Positions 8,744-17,127 of a stretch of DNA of 64,000 bases are shown piece by piece (within the stretch, counting starts at the first letter, position 1; every line of letters starts with the position of its first letter). The stretch spans positions 1,095,990-1,159,989 of the forward strand of contig OY282370.1 of NCBI GenBank assembly GCA_958295745.1, given 5' to 3'. Position numbers and translations under genes: made by a program. The notes beneath the pieces are model-generated. The model searched no databases. It was not told the origin of the DNA and worked only from the letters and a program-made list of their open reading frames with translations. The DNA is from an uncultured Acidimicrobiia bacterium (GTDB lineage: Bacteria > Actinomycetota > Acidimicrobiia > Spongiisociales > Spongiisociaceae).

Positions 8744-9442
8744 CTACAGCCGGCCCGCTGCAGCCCGCTCGTGGTCGAGGAGGAAACGCTTGCGGTCCAG
8801 GCCTCCGGCGTAGCCGTGCAACCGCCCGTCGGCGGCCACCACCCGGTGGCAGGGAAGGACGATGGGGATCGGGTTGGCGCCCAGCGCCCGGCCCACCGCC
8901 CGGGCCGCCTTGGGGTTCCCGGCCATGGCCGCCGTCTCCCCGTAGGTTCGGACCTGGCCCATCGGGATGGCGGCGGCGGCGTCCAGCACCCGCTCCTGGA
9001 AGGGGGTCATCAAGGAACGGTCCAAGCGGAGCTCGGGCGCCGGATGCCCGCGGAAATAGCCGTCCAGCCAGGACCGCACCTCCCGGACGGCCGACGGCAG
9101 ATGGACTATGTCGGGGGAAACCTTGGCCGCCGCCGCCCGCAGCGGCTCGTCCGGGTCGTCGGTCTCGAAGGCCAATGACAGGAGCCCCCGGTGGGTCACC
9201 AGGACGGTCAGGACGCCGAGCGGCGAGGGGGCCTGCGCGTAGGCAATCCGGGCTTCCCCCTCCCGAAAGGCCCGCCGTGCGAACCCGTCCGCAGCGTCCT
9301 CGGGGGATTCGGTCAATCGGGGCGTCAGGTTCCTGACCCCCGTCGCGATGCCGCTCGTGTCAGCTCCTACGAGCAGGTCGCGGCCGCCGACCACCAAGGG
9401 CGAGGCGCCGAAAGTCGGGGTGAAGGGGTTGCGGGCCGCCAT
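8744..9442 (-). CDS. ogt: Methylated-DNA--protein-cysteine methyltransferase
   Basis: 232 residues. The C-terminal half holds the MGMT active site PCHRVV with the alkyl-accepting Cys, preceded by GRALGANPIPIVL and the helix-turn-helix YGETAAMAGNPKAARAVG that flips out O6-alkylguanine. The enzyme repairs O6-alkylguanine by suicide transfer. About 65 N-terminal residues are not part of the usual fold. ATG at 9442 is supported by a -10 box TATACT ending 7 nt before it, so the mRNA would be leaderless; otherwise a later start near the ARIAYAQAPSP stretch would give the normal length. Confidence 0.88.
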   Translation of the reverse strand: MAARNPFTPTFGASPLVVGGRDLLVGADTSGIATGVRNLTPRLTESPEDAADGFARRAFREGEARIAYAQAPSPLGVLTVLVTHRGLLSLAFETDDPDEPLRAAAAKVSPDIVHLPSAVREVRSWLDGYFRGHPAPELRLDRSLMTPFQERVLDAAAAIPMGQVRTYGETAAMAGNPKAARAVGRALGANPIPIVLPCHRVVAADGRLHGYAGGLDRKRFLLDHERAAAGRL

Positions 9443-9480
9443 CCGCGCGAGTATACGGGCAATCGAGGGATATCGAGGGA
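9443..9480 (-). promoter_or_regulatory. Leaderless promoter of the MGMT gene
   Basis: Read on the minus strand, TATACT (9455-9450) is followed by 7 nt and then the ATG at 9442, the spacing expected if transcription begins on the A of the start codon. No SD is present. A -35 hexamer is not obvious. Confidence 0.45.
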
Positions 9481-9486
9481 GGTCCT

Positions 9487-9735
9487 TTAGATTTTTTAGA
9501 TTGCTATAGACTTTATAGATATGTCCGGAGGTCGCCTTGCCGATGGGCGCCTACCCGAGGGAAGCCTCGAACTTGGACACCGCCACCGCCTCGTCCACGT
9601 AGATTGCTGTAGACTTTGTAGATTGCTGTAGATTCTTTAGATTCTTATAGACTTTGTAGATTGCCCGGAGGCGGCCTTACCCGGGTGGGCCTACCCGAGG
9701 GAGGCCTCGAACTTGGACACCGCCTCGTCCACCTC
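9487..9735. repeat. TAGATT-type short repeats with a duplicated argD tail
   Basis: Two similar modules lie in tandem. Module 1 has four TAGATT/TAGACTTT-like units (9487-9522) followed by a degraded copy of the argD 3' end (about 9527-9598, with a copied stop CTA at 9551). Module 2 has seven such units with a 9-10 nt period (9599-9662) followed by the true argD 3' end (stop at 9691). The shared stretch includes CTACCCGAGG and GCCTCGAACTTGGACACCGC. No gene is seen between 9443 and 9690. Confidence 0.75.
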
Positions 9736-10866
9736 GTCGGCGGTGATGATCAAGGGCGGGGCGAAGCGCACCGTATTCGGGGTGACGTTGTTGACCAGCA
9801 GCCCGTTGCCCCTGGCTCTCTCCGTTACTTCGGCGGCCCGGTCCGATTCCAGCACCGCTCCGATCAGCAGCCCGCGGCCTCTCACCCCGACCACCCCCTC
9901 CACCGCCTCGAGGCGTGACACGAACTGCGCACCCCTCTCCCGGCTGTTGGAAAGCAGGCCGCGCTGCTCGATCTCGTCGAGGACCGCCAGGGCCGCCGAT
10001 GTGATCACCGGGCCGCCGCCGAAGGTGGTGGCGTGGTCGCCGTAGTCGAAGGCCGCCGCCCGATCCTTGGACAGGCAGGCGCCTATCGGCAGCCCGTTGG
10101 CCAGCGCCTTGGCGAGGGTGGCGATGTCCGGCTCGACCCCGAGCTGCTGCCAGGAGAACCACGACCCGGTGCGTCCGAGGCCCGCCTGGACGTCGTCGAA
10201 GATCAGCAGGACGTCGCGGCTGTCGCACAGGGAGCGGAGCGCCTGAAGGTAGTCCGCATCCAGGGGCACCACCCCTCCTTCCCCCTGGGTGGTCTCGACC
10301 ATCACCGCCGCGGTCTCCGGCCCCATCACCTCTGCCGCGGCGTCGATGTCGCCGGGCGGAATCTGTATGAAACCGGGCGGGAGGGGGGCGAAGGTCTCCT
10401 GCTTGTGGGGCTGGCCGGTGGCGGCCAAGGCGGCCAGGGTGCGCCCGTGGAAGGAGTCGAGCAACGACACCACCCGGTAGCAGTCCGGGCCGCGCCGTTT
10501 CTGGCCCCACCGGCGGGCCAGCTTGATGGCCGCCTCGTTGGCGGTGGCGCCGTCGTTGGCGAAGAAGACCTTGTCCAAGCCGGAGAGGGCGGTGAGCCGC
10601 TCGGCCAGCTCCACCTGGGGCGCCGTGTAGTAGAGGTTCGACACATGCACCAGCCTGGTCATCTGGCGGGCCGCCGCGGCGGCCACCGCGGCGTTGGCAT
10701 GGCCGACCGCCACCACGGCGATCCCGGCCAGGCAGTCCAGGTAGTCGTTCCCGTCCTCGTCGTAGAGCCGGCAGCCGTCGCCCCTTACGAAGGTGACCGG
10801 CGCCCGCCCGTAGGTCTGGAGGACGGCGGCCGCTTCCCGTTCGGGGATGGTCGGGTGGCTGGTCAT
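9691..10866 (-). CDS. argD: Acetylornithine aminotransferase
   Basis: 391-residue class-III PLP aminotransferase, usual ArgD length. It converts N-acetylglutamate semialdehyde to N-acetylornithine. Seen motifs: YLDCLAGIAVVAVGHA, FFANDGATANEAAIKLAR, SFHGRTLAALAATGQ, LLIFDDVQAGLGRTG, and ATLAKALANGLPIGA with the PLP-binding Lys. The start overlaps the argB stop by 4 bp (ATGA). It is the last gene of the argCJBD operon. Its final ~70 bp are duplicated downstream beside short TAGATT repeats. Confidence 0.95.
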   Translation of the reverse strand: MTSHPTIPEREAAAVLQTYGRAPVTFVRGDGCRLYDEDGNDYLDCLAGIAVVAVGHANAAVAAAAARQMTRLVHVSNLYYTAPQVELAERLTALSGLDKVFFANDGATANEAAIKLARRWGQKRRGPDCYRVVSLLDSFHGRTLAALAATGQPHKQETFAPLPPGFIQIPPGDIDAAAEVMGPETAAVMVETTQGEGGVVPLDADYLQALRSLCDSRDVLLIFDDVQAGLGRTGSWFSWQQLGVEPDIATLAKALANGLPIGACLSKDRAAAFDYGDHATTFGGGPVITSAALAVLDEIEQRGLLSNSRERGAQFVSRLEAVEGVVGVRGRGLLIGAVLESDRAAEVTERARGNGLLVNNVTPNTVRFAPPLIITADEVDEAVSKFEASLG

Positions 10867-11768
10867 GGTGCGCCTCCGGGTGTGATCATGGTTCCTATTC
10901 CTTCGGGCGTGAAGACCTCCAGCAACACCGCATGCTGTATCCGTCCGTCGAGGATGTGGGCCTGGGGCACGCCGTTCTCCAGCGCCTCTACGCAGGACCG
11001 GAGCTTGGGAAGCATACCGTCCGAGAGGCCGCCGGCGTCCAGCATCTCGTGCAGCTCTCCCAGCGACATGCGCTCGATCAGGCTGTTCTCGTCGTCCAGG
11101 TCCCGGTACAGGCCTTCCACATCGGTGAGATAGATGAGCTTGCGGGCTCCCAGCGCCCGGGCCAGCGCGCCGGCCGCGGTGTCGGCGTTGATGTTGTGGA
11201 CGGCGCCCTCCTCGCCCCTGGACAGGGGGGCCACCACCGGGACCATGCCCCGGTCGAGCACCCCTTCGATCAGATCCGGGTCCACGCGGGTTATGTCCCC
11301 CACGAAACCCAGGTCGGGGCTCCGCAGCCGGGAGGTGAACAGGCCCCCGTCGAGCCCGGTGAAGCCCACGGCCTTGGCGCCGTGGTCGGACAGGAGCCGC
11401 ACGATGTCGGGGTTTATCTCCCCCGCCAGGGTGGCCTGGACCACCCGGAGGGCGTCGGCGTCGGTCACCCGCAGACCGTCCACCCATCTGGGCTCCACCC
11501 CGGCCCGGGCCATCGCCCTGGTGATCTGCGGCCCGCCGCCGTGCACCACCACGGGCCGGACCCCGACCAGCTGCAGCAGGGCGATGTCTCCGGCGAAACC
11601 GGCCTGCAGCCCCTCGTCCACCATCGCCGAGCCCCCGTACTTGACCACCACGGTGGCCCCGCCGAACTCCCGTATGTAGGGCATGGCCTCGGTGAGCACC
11701 TTCGCCTTGGTCATGGTGTAGGCGATGCGGGACCGCATCGGCGTCGGGGCGGTGTGGCCGGTAACCAT
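10863..11768 (-). CDS. argB: Acetylglutamate kinase
   Basis: 301 residues of the amino-acid-kinase fold: VVVKYGGSAM, VVVHGGGPQI, and the C-terminal LSDGMLPKLRSCVEALENGV. It phosphorylates N-acetyl-L-glutamate, normally the arginine-feedback step; the long N-terminal helix region (AKVLTEAMPYIREF) is typical of the arginine-sensitive hexameric enzymes. ATG at 11768 shares one base with the argJ stop (TGATG), so it is translationally coupled; internal ATGs a few codons later are possible alternatives. Confidence 0.95.
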   Translation of the reverse strand: MVTGHTAPTPMRSRIAYTMTKAKVLTEAMPYIREFGGATVVVKYGGSAMVDEGLQAGFAGDIALLQLVGVRPVVVHGGGPQITRAMARAGVEPRWVDGLRVTDADALRVVQATLAGEINPDIVRLLSDHGAKAVGFTGLDGGLFTSRLRSPDLGFVGDITRVDPDLIEGVLDRGMVPVVAPLSRGEEGAVHNINADTAAGALARALGARKLIYLTDVEGLYRDLDDENSLIERMSLGELHEMLDAGGLSDGMLPKLRSCVEALENGVPQAHILDGRIQHAVLLEVFTPEGIGTMITPGGAP

Positions 11769-12925
11769 CAGACCCTGCCTCCGTCGTAGGTAACGTAACC
11801 GGGGGTGAGGTCGTTGGTCAGGATGGCCGCCTTTCCGGCGCCGAGCCCCACCTGCATGTCTATGGCGAAGTCGCCGGACAGGCGTTTCCTGAGGGCTTCG
11901 GGGTCGTGGGCCATCGGCATCCCGTACCAGGCCACAACCGTGTTCTCGTAGCGTATGGTCACGTGCTCCGGCAGGACCCCGCAGCCGCCGGCCCCGGCGG
12001 CCGCCAGCAGACGCCCCCAGTTGGGATCCCCCTTGTAGAAGGAGGCGCGGACCCGGGCCGAATCGGCGACGGCTTTTCCTATGCGGCGGGCGTCGTTGTC
12101 GTCGGACGCCCCCCTTATGCGGAGGGTGACCACCCGCGTTGCCCGCTCGGCGTCCTCCGCCATCTGCCGGGCCAGATCCCGGCAGACCCGGGTAAGGCGG
12201 AGGGTGAAGGCCTCCGGGTCGGGCTCGACCCCCGAAGCGCCCGAGGCCAGCACCGCCGCGGTGTCGTTGGTCGACTGGCAGCCGTCGATGTTCAGGCTGT
12301 TGAAGCTGTCGTCGACCGCCTCCCGGAGGGCGGCTCGGAGCACCTCCGGTTCGACGAGGGCGTCGGTGGTCAGGTAGGCCAGCATGGTGGCCATGTCCGG
12401 GCGGATCATGCCGGAGCCCTTTGCCATTCCGCCGATGACCCAGCCGTCCGCCTCCTCCGCCGCCTCTTTGGTCACCGTGTCGGTGGTGAGGATGCCCTCG
12501 GCGGCCGCCCTGCCGTCCTCGGCGCTGTTCCCGAGGGCGGGGACGACCCGGGCCAGCCCGTCGCAGACCGGAGCGGCCGGCAGCACCACCCCGATCGGTC
12601 CGGTGGTCGAGAGCAGCACCTCGCCGGCGCCTGTTCCCAGCAGCTCGGCGGCCCGTTCGACCACCCGGCCGGCCGCCTCCCGGCCGTACGCCCCCACCCC
12701 GGCGTTGGCGCATCCCGACACCGCCACCACCGCCCGGAGCCGTCCGTCGGCCAAAGCCTCCCTGCCCATCTCGATGACCGGCGCCGCGGTGGTGGAAGTG
12801 GTGAACACCGCCGCTGCGGAAGCGGGCTGCTCGGCGGCGATCACCGCCAGGTCGGGCGCTCCGTCCGCTTTCACACCGCAATGACGCCCCGCGGCTTTGA
12901 AGCCCCGGGCGGCCACCACGCTCAC
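11768..12925 (-). CDS. argJ: Glutamate N-acetyltransferase / amino-acid N-acetyltransferase
   Basis: 385 residues. ArgJ moves the acetyl group from N-acetylornithine to glutamate (and may use acetyl-CoA), so the pathway here is the cyclic one. The self-cleavage site is visible in IRPDMATMLAYLTTDA, where the Thr before Met-Leu becomes the N-terminal nucleophile of the beta chain. Other family stretches: GVKADGAPDLAVIA, SGCANAG and FNSLNIDGCQSTND. GTG at 12925 overlaps the argC stop by 4 bp (GTGA), which decides the start although the frame is open further upstream. Confidence 0.95.
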   Translation of the reverse strand: MSVVAARGFKAAGRHCGVKADGAPDLAVIAAEQPASAAAVFTTSTTAAPVIEMGREALADGRLRAVVAVSGCANAGVGAYGREAAGRVVERAAELLGTGAGEVLLSTTGPIGVVLPAAPVCDGLARVVPALGNSAEDGRAAAEGILTTDTVTKEAAEEADGWVIGGMAKGSGMIRPDMATMLAYLTTDALVEPEVLRAALREAVDDSFNSLNIDGCQSTNDTAAVLASGASGVEPDPEAFTLRLTRVCRDLARQMAEDAERATRVVTLRIRGASDDNDARRIGKAVADSARVRASFYKGDPNWGRLLAAAGAGGCGVLPEHVTIRYENTVVAWYGMPMAHDPEALRKRLSGDFAIDMQVGLGAGKAAILTNDLTPGYVTYDGGRV

Positions 12926-13941
12926 GGCAGCCACCCGGCGGCGCTGAGGCCGGCCGTCTCGGGGAACCCCAAGGCCAGGTTGGCGCACTGGACGGCTTGG
13001 CCGGCGGCGCCCTTCCCGAGGTTGTCGATGGCGACCGCGACGATGGCCCGCTCGACGCGCCGGTCTTCGGCGGCGTATACGAGGGCGCGGTTGGACCCCA
13101 CCACCCAGCGGGTATTGGGAGGCCGGTCGATGACATCCACGAAGGTCGAGGAGGCGTATGCGCCCCGCAGGACTTCGTCCACCGCGCCCGGCTTCGTGAG
13201 GTTGGCCGAGCAGGTGGAGAGCAGGCCGCTCTGCATGGGTATCAGGTGGGGGGTGAACTGCACGGGGACCGCCCTGCCCGACGCGGCTTCGAGCCCCATC
13301 TCGATCTCGGGGCGGTGGCGGTGGGAGGCCACGCCGTAGGCCCGGACGCTCTCGTCGACGGCCCCGAAGGTGAGGTCGGACCGCAGCCCGCGCCCCGCCC
13401 CGGTGGCGCCCGACATGGAATCGACCACGATGGGGCCTTCGATCACCCCGGCGGACAGCAGCGGCGCCAGGCCGAGCAGGGCCGAGGTGGGGTAGCACCC
13501 CGGCACCGCCACCTTGTCCGCCCCGGGGAGGGAGGCGCCGAACAGCTCCGGCAGCCCGTACACCCAGGCGCCGAGCTCGTCCGGCATCGGATGAGGCCCG
13601 CCGTATGCATATTCATAACGTTCGGGGGTGTCCATGCGGAAGTCGCTGCCCAGGTCGAACACGGACACACCGGCCCGGGCGAGGCGAAGGCCCGCCTCCC
13701 ACGACCTGCCGTGGGGCAAGGCCAGGAAAGCCGCCTCCACCTCGGGGAGCCGGTCGAGGTCGATGGCTTCGAGCACCCGGTCCGGACCGGGCAGCTGAGG
13801 GTGGACCTCGCCGAGGGCCATGCCCGCCTGGGTGTGCGCGCCCAGATAGACCGCCTCCAACGACGGATGGCCGTCGACGAGGCGAATCATCTCACCTCCG
13901 GCATACCCGGAGGCCCCCAATATTGCGGTTCTCACGCCCAT
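12922..13941 (-). CDS. argC: N-acetyl-gamma-glutamyl-phosphate reductase
   Basis: 339 residues. NADPH-dependent reduction of N-acetylglutamyl phosphate. N-terminal Rossmann motif GASGYAGGEMIRL, catalytic Cys in VPGCYPTSALLGL, and a C-terminal DNLGKGAAGQAVQ. First gene of argC-argJ-argB-argD. The ATG at 13941 is chosen over an ATG 39 bp upstream because a TATAAT box ends 7 nt before it and ARG boxes cover the region between, which would make the mRNA leaderless. Confidence 0.95.
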   Translation of the reverse strand: MGVRTAILGASGYAGGEMIRLVDGHPSLEAVYLGAHTQAGMALGEVHPQLPGPDRVLEAIDLDRLPEVEAAFLALPHGRSWEAGLRLARAGVSVFDLGSDFRMDTPERYEYAYGGPHPMPDELGAWVYGLPELFGASLPGADKVAVPGCYPTSALLGLAPLLSAGVIEGPIVVDSMSGATGAGRGLRSDLTFGAVDESVRAYGVASHRHRPEIEMGLEAASGRAVPVQFTPHLIPMQSGLLSTCSANLTKPGAVDEVLRGAYASSTFVDVIDRPPNTRWVVGSNRALVYAAEDRRVERAIVAVAIDNLGKGAAGQAVQCANLALGFPETAGLSAAGWLP

Positions 13942-13985
13942 GATGTGAATTATAATACAGCTTTCTGCATAATCATGCAAAACCG
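13942..13985 (-). promoter_or_regulatory. argC leaderless promoter with two ARG boxes
   Basis: On the minus strand TATAAT (13954-13949) sits 7 nt before the argC ATG. Two imperfect palindromes of form TGNAT-N4-ATNCA overlap the promoter: TGAATTATAATACA at 13946-13959 and TGCATAATCATGCA at 13966-13979, start-to-start 20 bp. The same pair with the same 20-bp spacing lies before argR, as expected for ArgR hexamer binding at adjacent half-sites on one helix face. Confidence 0.75.
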
Positions 13986-14040
13986 GAGGCTACGCGTTTT
14001 TCGCGTTCTCGGCCCCAAACCGCCGGCTTCGCCGGGCCCT

Positions 14041-14346
14041 CTTACCGTGTTCTGGCATGTCCCCGTGGGATGATTCGGGGATGGTTGCCCGTCACGGCGG
14101 GTAGGGCTGTCGGGCCCTGTCAGATAGATGACTTGGGGCGTGGTGCCGCCCGCCGTGTTGGGTGTGGTTGACCTCTAACAGGAACATGCTCCCCTTACCG
14201 TGTTCTGGCATGTCCCCGTGGGATGATTCGGGGATGGTTGCCCGTCACGGCGGGTAGGGCTGTCGGGCCCTGTCAGATAGATGACTTGGGGCGTGGTGCC
14301 GCCCGCCGTGTTGGGTGTGGTTGACCTCTAACAGGAACATGCTCCC
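14041..14346 (+). repeat. 153-bp tandem duplication in the IS110 left end
   Basis: Units 14041-14193 and 14194-14346 appear identical base for base (start CTTACCGTGTTCTGGCATG, end CAGGAACATGCTCCC). In IS110 elements the non-coding left end encodes the bridge RNA that pairs with donor and target DNA, so the unit may hold all or part of that RNA twice. Several short hairpins are visible within a unit, such as CCCCGTGGGATGATTCGGGG. Confidence 0.85.
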
Positions 14347-14434
14347 AGGTTCTGGGGCTTTGTAAGGTGGTTGACGGCAGCTGCGCCCGTGGGCGGGTGA
14401 CCTGTGGAAAAGCTGATTTCGTTGGAAGGAGACA

Positions 14435-15652
14435 ATGATGGATCCCACAGGGATCGGGGTGTTCGTGGGTGTGGACATCGCCAAAGAAGAACATTTCTGC
14501 CAAGCGATAGGCGCTGGAGGAGCCGAGCTGTTCGCCCGGGCGGTGGGCAACAACGAGGCAGACCTGGAAGGAATGATCGACCAGGCCGAGGTGTCGGGGC
14601 GGGTGGTGCTGGTGGTCGACACCACCAGCTCGGGTGCTCATCTGCTGCTGGCAGCGGCTGCCCGCCGGCGGATACCCGTGGCGTATGTGAGCGGTCTCCA
14701 GATGCGCCGAGCGGCGGAACTGTACGCGGGTTCGGCCAAGACCGACCCCCTGGACGCGTGGGTGCTGGCGGACTTCGCCCGCCGCAACGCCGATCGTCTG
14801 GTATGGGTCGAGGTAACCGACGAAGTGTTGATCCGGATGCGGGTCCTGTCGGGCCGCGATGAGGACCTGGCAGCCGACTCGACTCGGACGATCAACCGTC
14901 TTCGGGACGCGATGGTGTCTGTTTCCCCTGGTCTGGAGCGTGTTCTGGGTTCCAAACTAGTCCAGAGGGGCGTCCGTGAGCTGCTGGTGCGCTGGCCTGT
15001 GCCCACAGATCTGCGAGCAGCGGGTAAGACACGGATAAGAAACTTGTTGAAAAAGTATTATTCCAACAAGCCGCACAAGGCGGTTGAGCTGACAGACCGG
15101 ATCTGGGCGGCGCTCGGAGCTCAGACCCTCACCCTGGCGGGCGAAGCCACCTGGGGGGAGGTCATCACCGACCTGGCCAGCACCCTGGAGGGGATATACA
15201 CCAAACGCGCCCGCCTGTCCGCGGCTATCGAGGAGGCCTTCACCGCTCACCCTTTAGCCGAGATATTGATATCGGTCCCAGGGATCGGCGTCCGGACCGG
15301 CGCCCGTATCCTGACCGAGATCGGTGACCCACACCGGTTCGCCAACGGATCCCGCCTAGCGTCCTACGCCGGCCTAGCCCCGACCATCCGCCGATCCGGC
15401 CGAACCCAAAACACCACCAGACGCAACCCCGGAGGGAACCACCGACTCAAAAACGCCATGTACTGGACCGCGTTCTCAGCCTCCCAACACGACCCAGCCG
15501 CCCGGGCCTACTACCAACGCAAACGAACCGAAGGCAAACGCCACGCCACCGCCGTCACCCACGTCGCCCGCCGCCGATGCGACCTCATACTCGCCGTACT
15601 CAAAAACCAAACCCTCTACAACCCACCCGAACCAGCCCCCGAACCCGTTTGA
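14435..15652 (+). CDS. IS110-family transposase (DEDD recombinase)
   Basis: 405 residues, full length for the family. N-terminal RuvC-like DEDD domain: VGVDIAKEEH, DTTSSGAHLL and AKTDPLDAWVLADFAR carry the acidic residues. C-terminal Transposase_20 domain: ILISVPGIGVRTGARILTEIG, ASYAGLAP and RRSGRTQN, the last with the candidate catalytic Ser. The frame is intact, so the element may be active. SD GGAAGGAG lies 7-8 nt before ATGATG at 14435. From about base 15340 the codons end almost only in C or A, unlike the first half of the gene. Confidence 0.93.
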   Translation: MMDPTGIGVFVGVDIAKEEHFCQAIGAGGAELFARAVGNNEADLEGMIDQAEVSGRVVLVVDTTSSGAHLLLAAAARRRIPVAYVSGLQMRRAAELYAGSAKTDPLDAWVLADFARRNADRLVWVEVTDEVLIRMRVLSGRDEDLAADSTRTINRLRDAMVSVSPGLERVLGSKLVQRGVRELLVRWPVPTDLRAAGKTRIRNLLKKYYSNKPHKAVELTDRIWAALGAQTLTLAGEATWGEVITDLASTLEGIYTKRARLSAAIEEAFTAHPLAEILISVPGIGVRTGARILTEIGDPHRFANGSRLASYAGLAPTIRRSGRTQNTTRRNPGGNHRLKNAMYWTAFSASQHDPAARAYYQRKRTEGKRHATAVTHVARRRCDLILAVLKNQTLYNPPEPAPEPV

Positions 15653-15992
15653 CAAACCGACAGGAACACGCCCCCGCCGCCACCATCCACCGTCTTTCGG
15701 GCTGCCGGGGGCGCGTTCGCCCGGGCCTGCCCGTTGTGTCTCGGCACAGCTAGGTCGGCCGCCCCTGCCCTTGGGGTCGTCCTTTCCCCTGCCGGAGTCG
15801 GCGTCCCGGGGCGGGGCGGCCTCTGCGATCGCAGCATCCGGACGGCTGCGATGTCTGTACCTATATCTATATCACAGGACTGCGACACGGCCAATACCCT
15901 TGCGGCGCGCACTGGGGGATTTTTTTCGCGATCCGGGACTGGTGTCCGCCGACCGGAAGGATTCGGTTCAGCGCCCCGGACCGGGAAGGAAC

Positions 15993-16997
15993 TCAGCGGC
16001 CGGAGGGGGTTCGGCGGGGATCGGGGTTGTTCAGGGCGGTCGGGACCGGGCGTCCGAAGAGGCCGGCCGCCACCGCCTCGGCCACTTGCAGCGCCGCCTT
16101 GTCCTGGGCTTCGACGGTCGAGGCGCCCAGGTGGGGGGTGAGCACCACCTGCGGCAGCTCCACCAGGGGGCCGCCCGACAGGGGCTCCTCGGCGTAGACG
16201 TCCAGGGCGGCGCCGGCTACCTGCCCGGACCGGACCGCTTCGGCGAGGGCGGCTTCGTCGATTATCCCCCCTCGGGAGGCGTTGACGATCCGCACCCCCG
16301 GTTTGGCCTTGGCGAAGGCCTCGCCGTCCAGCAGGTTCTCCGTTTCCGGGGTCCTGGGCAGATGGAGGGAGATGAAATCCGAACGCGCCAGCAGATCGTC
16401 CAGGGCCGACAGCTCGGCCCCCGCGTTCCGGGCCTGCTCGGCGGTGATGTAGGGGTCGTAGGCCAGCACCCGCATGTCGAAGGCCGAGGCCCGCGCCGCC
16501 ACCAGGGCGCCGATCCTCCCCAGCCCTACCAGGCCCAGGGTCTTGCCATGGAGCTCCACGCCCTTGAAGGCGGCCCGGTTCCAGGCTCCGGACCGCATAG
16601 AGGCGTCGGCCGCCGGGATGTTGCGGGCCTGGGAAAGCATCAGCGCGAAGGCGTGCTCCGCCGCCGAGACGCTGTTGGCGAAGGGGGTGTTGGCCGCCAG
16701 CACCCCCAGCCGGGCGGCGGCCTCGAGGTCGATGTTGTCCACCCCCACCCCGGCCCGGCCCACCACCCGCAGGCGGGGGGCGGCCTCCAGCAGTTCCATA
16801 TCCACCCGGGTGCCGCTGCGGACGATCAGCCCCTCGGCCTCCGGCAGGATCTCCAGCAGCTCGGCCCTGGACAGGCCGGCCGCTTCCACCACCTCACAGG
16901 TCTCCCGCAGGTACTCGGCGCAACCCGCCGCCAGCGCCTCGGCGATCACCACTACCGGAAGTCCGTCCGACTCCATTGCCACACCTTTCACGATCAT
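15993..16997 (-). CDS. D-2-hydroxyacid dehydrogenase, short phosphoglycerate dehydrogenase type
   Basis: 334 residues. NAD-binding motif GLVGLGRIGALVA with a downstream acidic residue in LAYDPYI, the Arg in NASRGGIIDE, Glu in YAEEPL and the catalytic His in LTPHLGAST. VGRAGVGVDNIDLEAA and TPFANSVSAAEHAFALML are typical of 3-phosphoglycerate dehydrogenase. Actinobacterial SerA is usually about 525 residues with an ASB and ACT domain; both are missing here, so serine feedback through ACT is absent. It could be SerA or another 2-hydroxyacid dehydrogenase. Divergent from the helicase fusion gene across 130 bp. Confidence 0.8.
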   Translation of the reverse strand: MIVKGVAMESDGLPVVVIAEALAAGCAEYLRETCEVVEAAGLSRAELLEILPEAEGLIVRSGTRVDMELLEAAPRLRVVGRAGVGVDNIDLEAAARLGVLAANTPFANSVSAAEHAFALMLSQARNIPAADASMRSGAWNRAAFKGVELHGKTLGLVGLGRIGALVAARASAFDMRVLAYDPYITAEQARNAGAELSALDDLLARSDFISLHLPRTPETENLLDGEAFAKAKPGVRIVNASRGGIIDEAALAEAVRSGQVAGAALDVYAEEPLSGGPLVELPQVVLTPHLGASTVEAQDKAALQVAEAVAAGLFGRPVPTALNNPDPRRTPSGR

Positions 16998-17127
16998 GGT
17001 TGACTTGCAAAAGATTGTGCCCCAACCCCCCGCCTACCACAAGCCGAGATGAGCCGCACCGAGTTCATCGGAGACCGGCCGCCGCCTGCGCCCCGGCATA
17101 CGGCCCGGCGGCCGGCGTGATCCACCC

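Larger units (their letters stand above)
14036..15675 (+). mobile_element. IS110-family insertion sequence
   Basis: Element made of a long non-coding left end (about 14041-14434), the recombinase gene and a short right end. Limits are inferred by comparing copy B of the dispersed repeat with uninterrupted copy A: the join lies inside the C/T-rich block GGGCCCCTCCCCC. The right end ACAGGAACACGCCCCC (15660-15675) resembles ACAGGAACATGCTCCC found at the end of each 153-bp left-end unit. IS110 elements lack terminal inverted repeats, and none is seen. Exact ends are uncertain by several bases. Confidence 0.75.
13990..15940 (+). repeat. Dispersed repeat copy B, split by IS110
   Basis: Left part 13990-14040 (TTTTTCGCGTTCTC ... 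GGCTTCGCCGGGCCCT) and right part from about 15673 (CCGCCGCCACCATCCACCG ... TATATCACAGGA ... CCAATACCCTT at 15890-15901 ... T-run-CGCGA near 15935) line up with copy A in order and spacing once the IS110 is removed. The stretch 15653-15992 holds nothing else that I can recognise. The match is partial, about two thirds identical by eye in the middle and near-identical at the blocks quoted. Confidence 0.7.

Noticed and set aside
9599-9662. TAGATT array as a CRISPR array
   Set aside because: Units are 9-10 nt with no spacers, and no cas genes are near.
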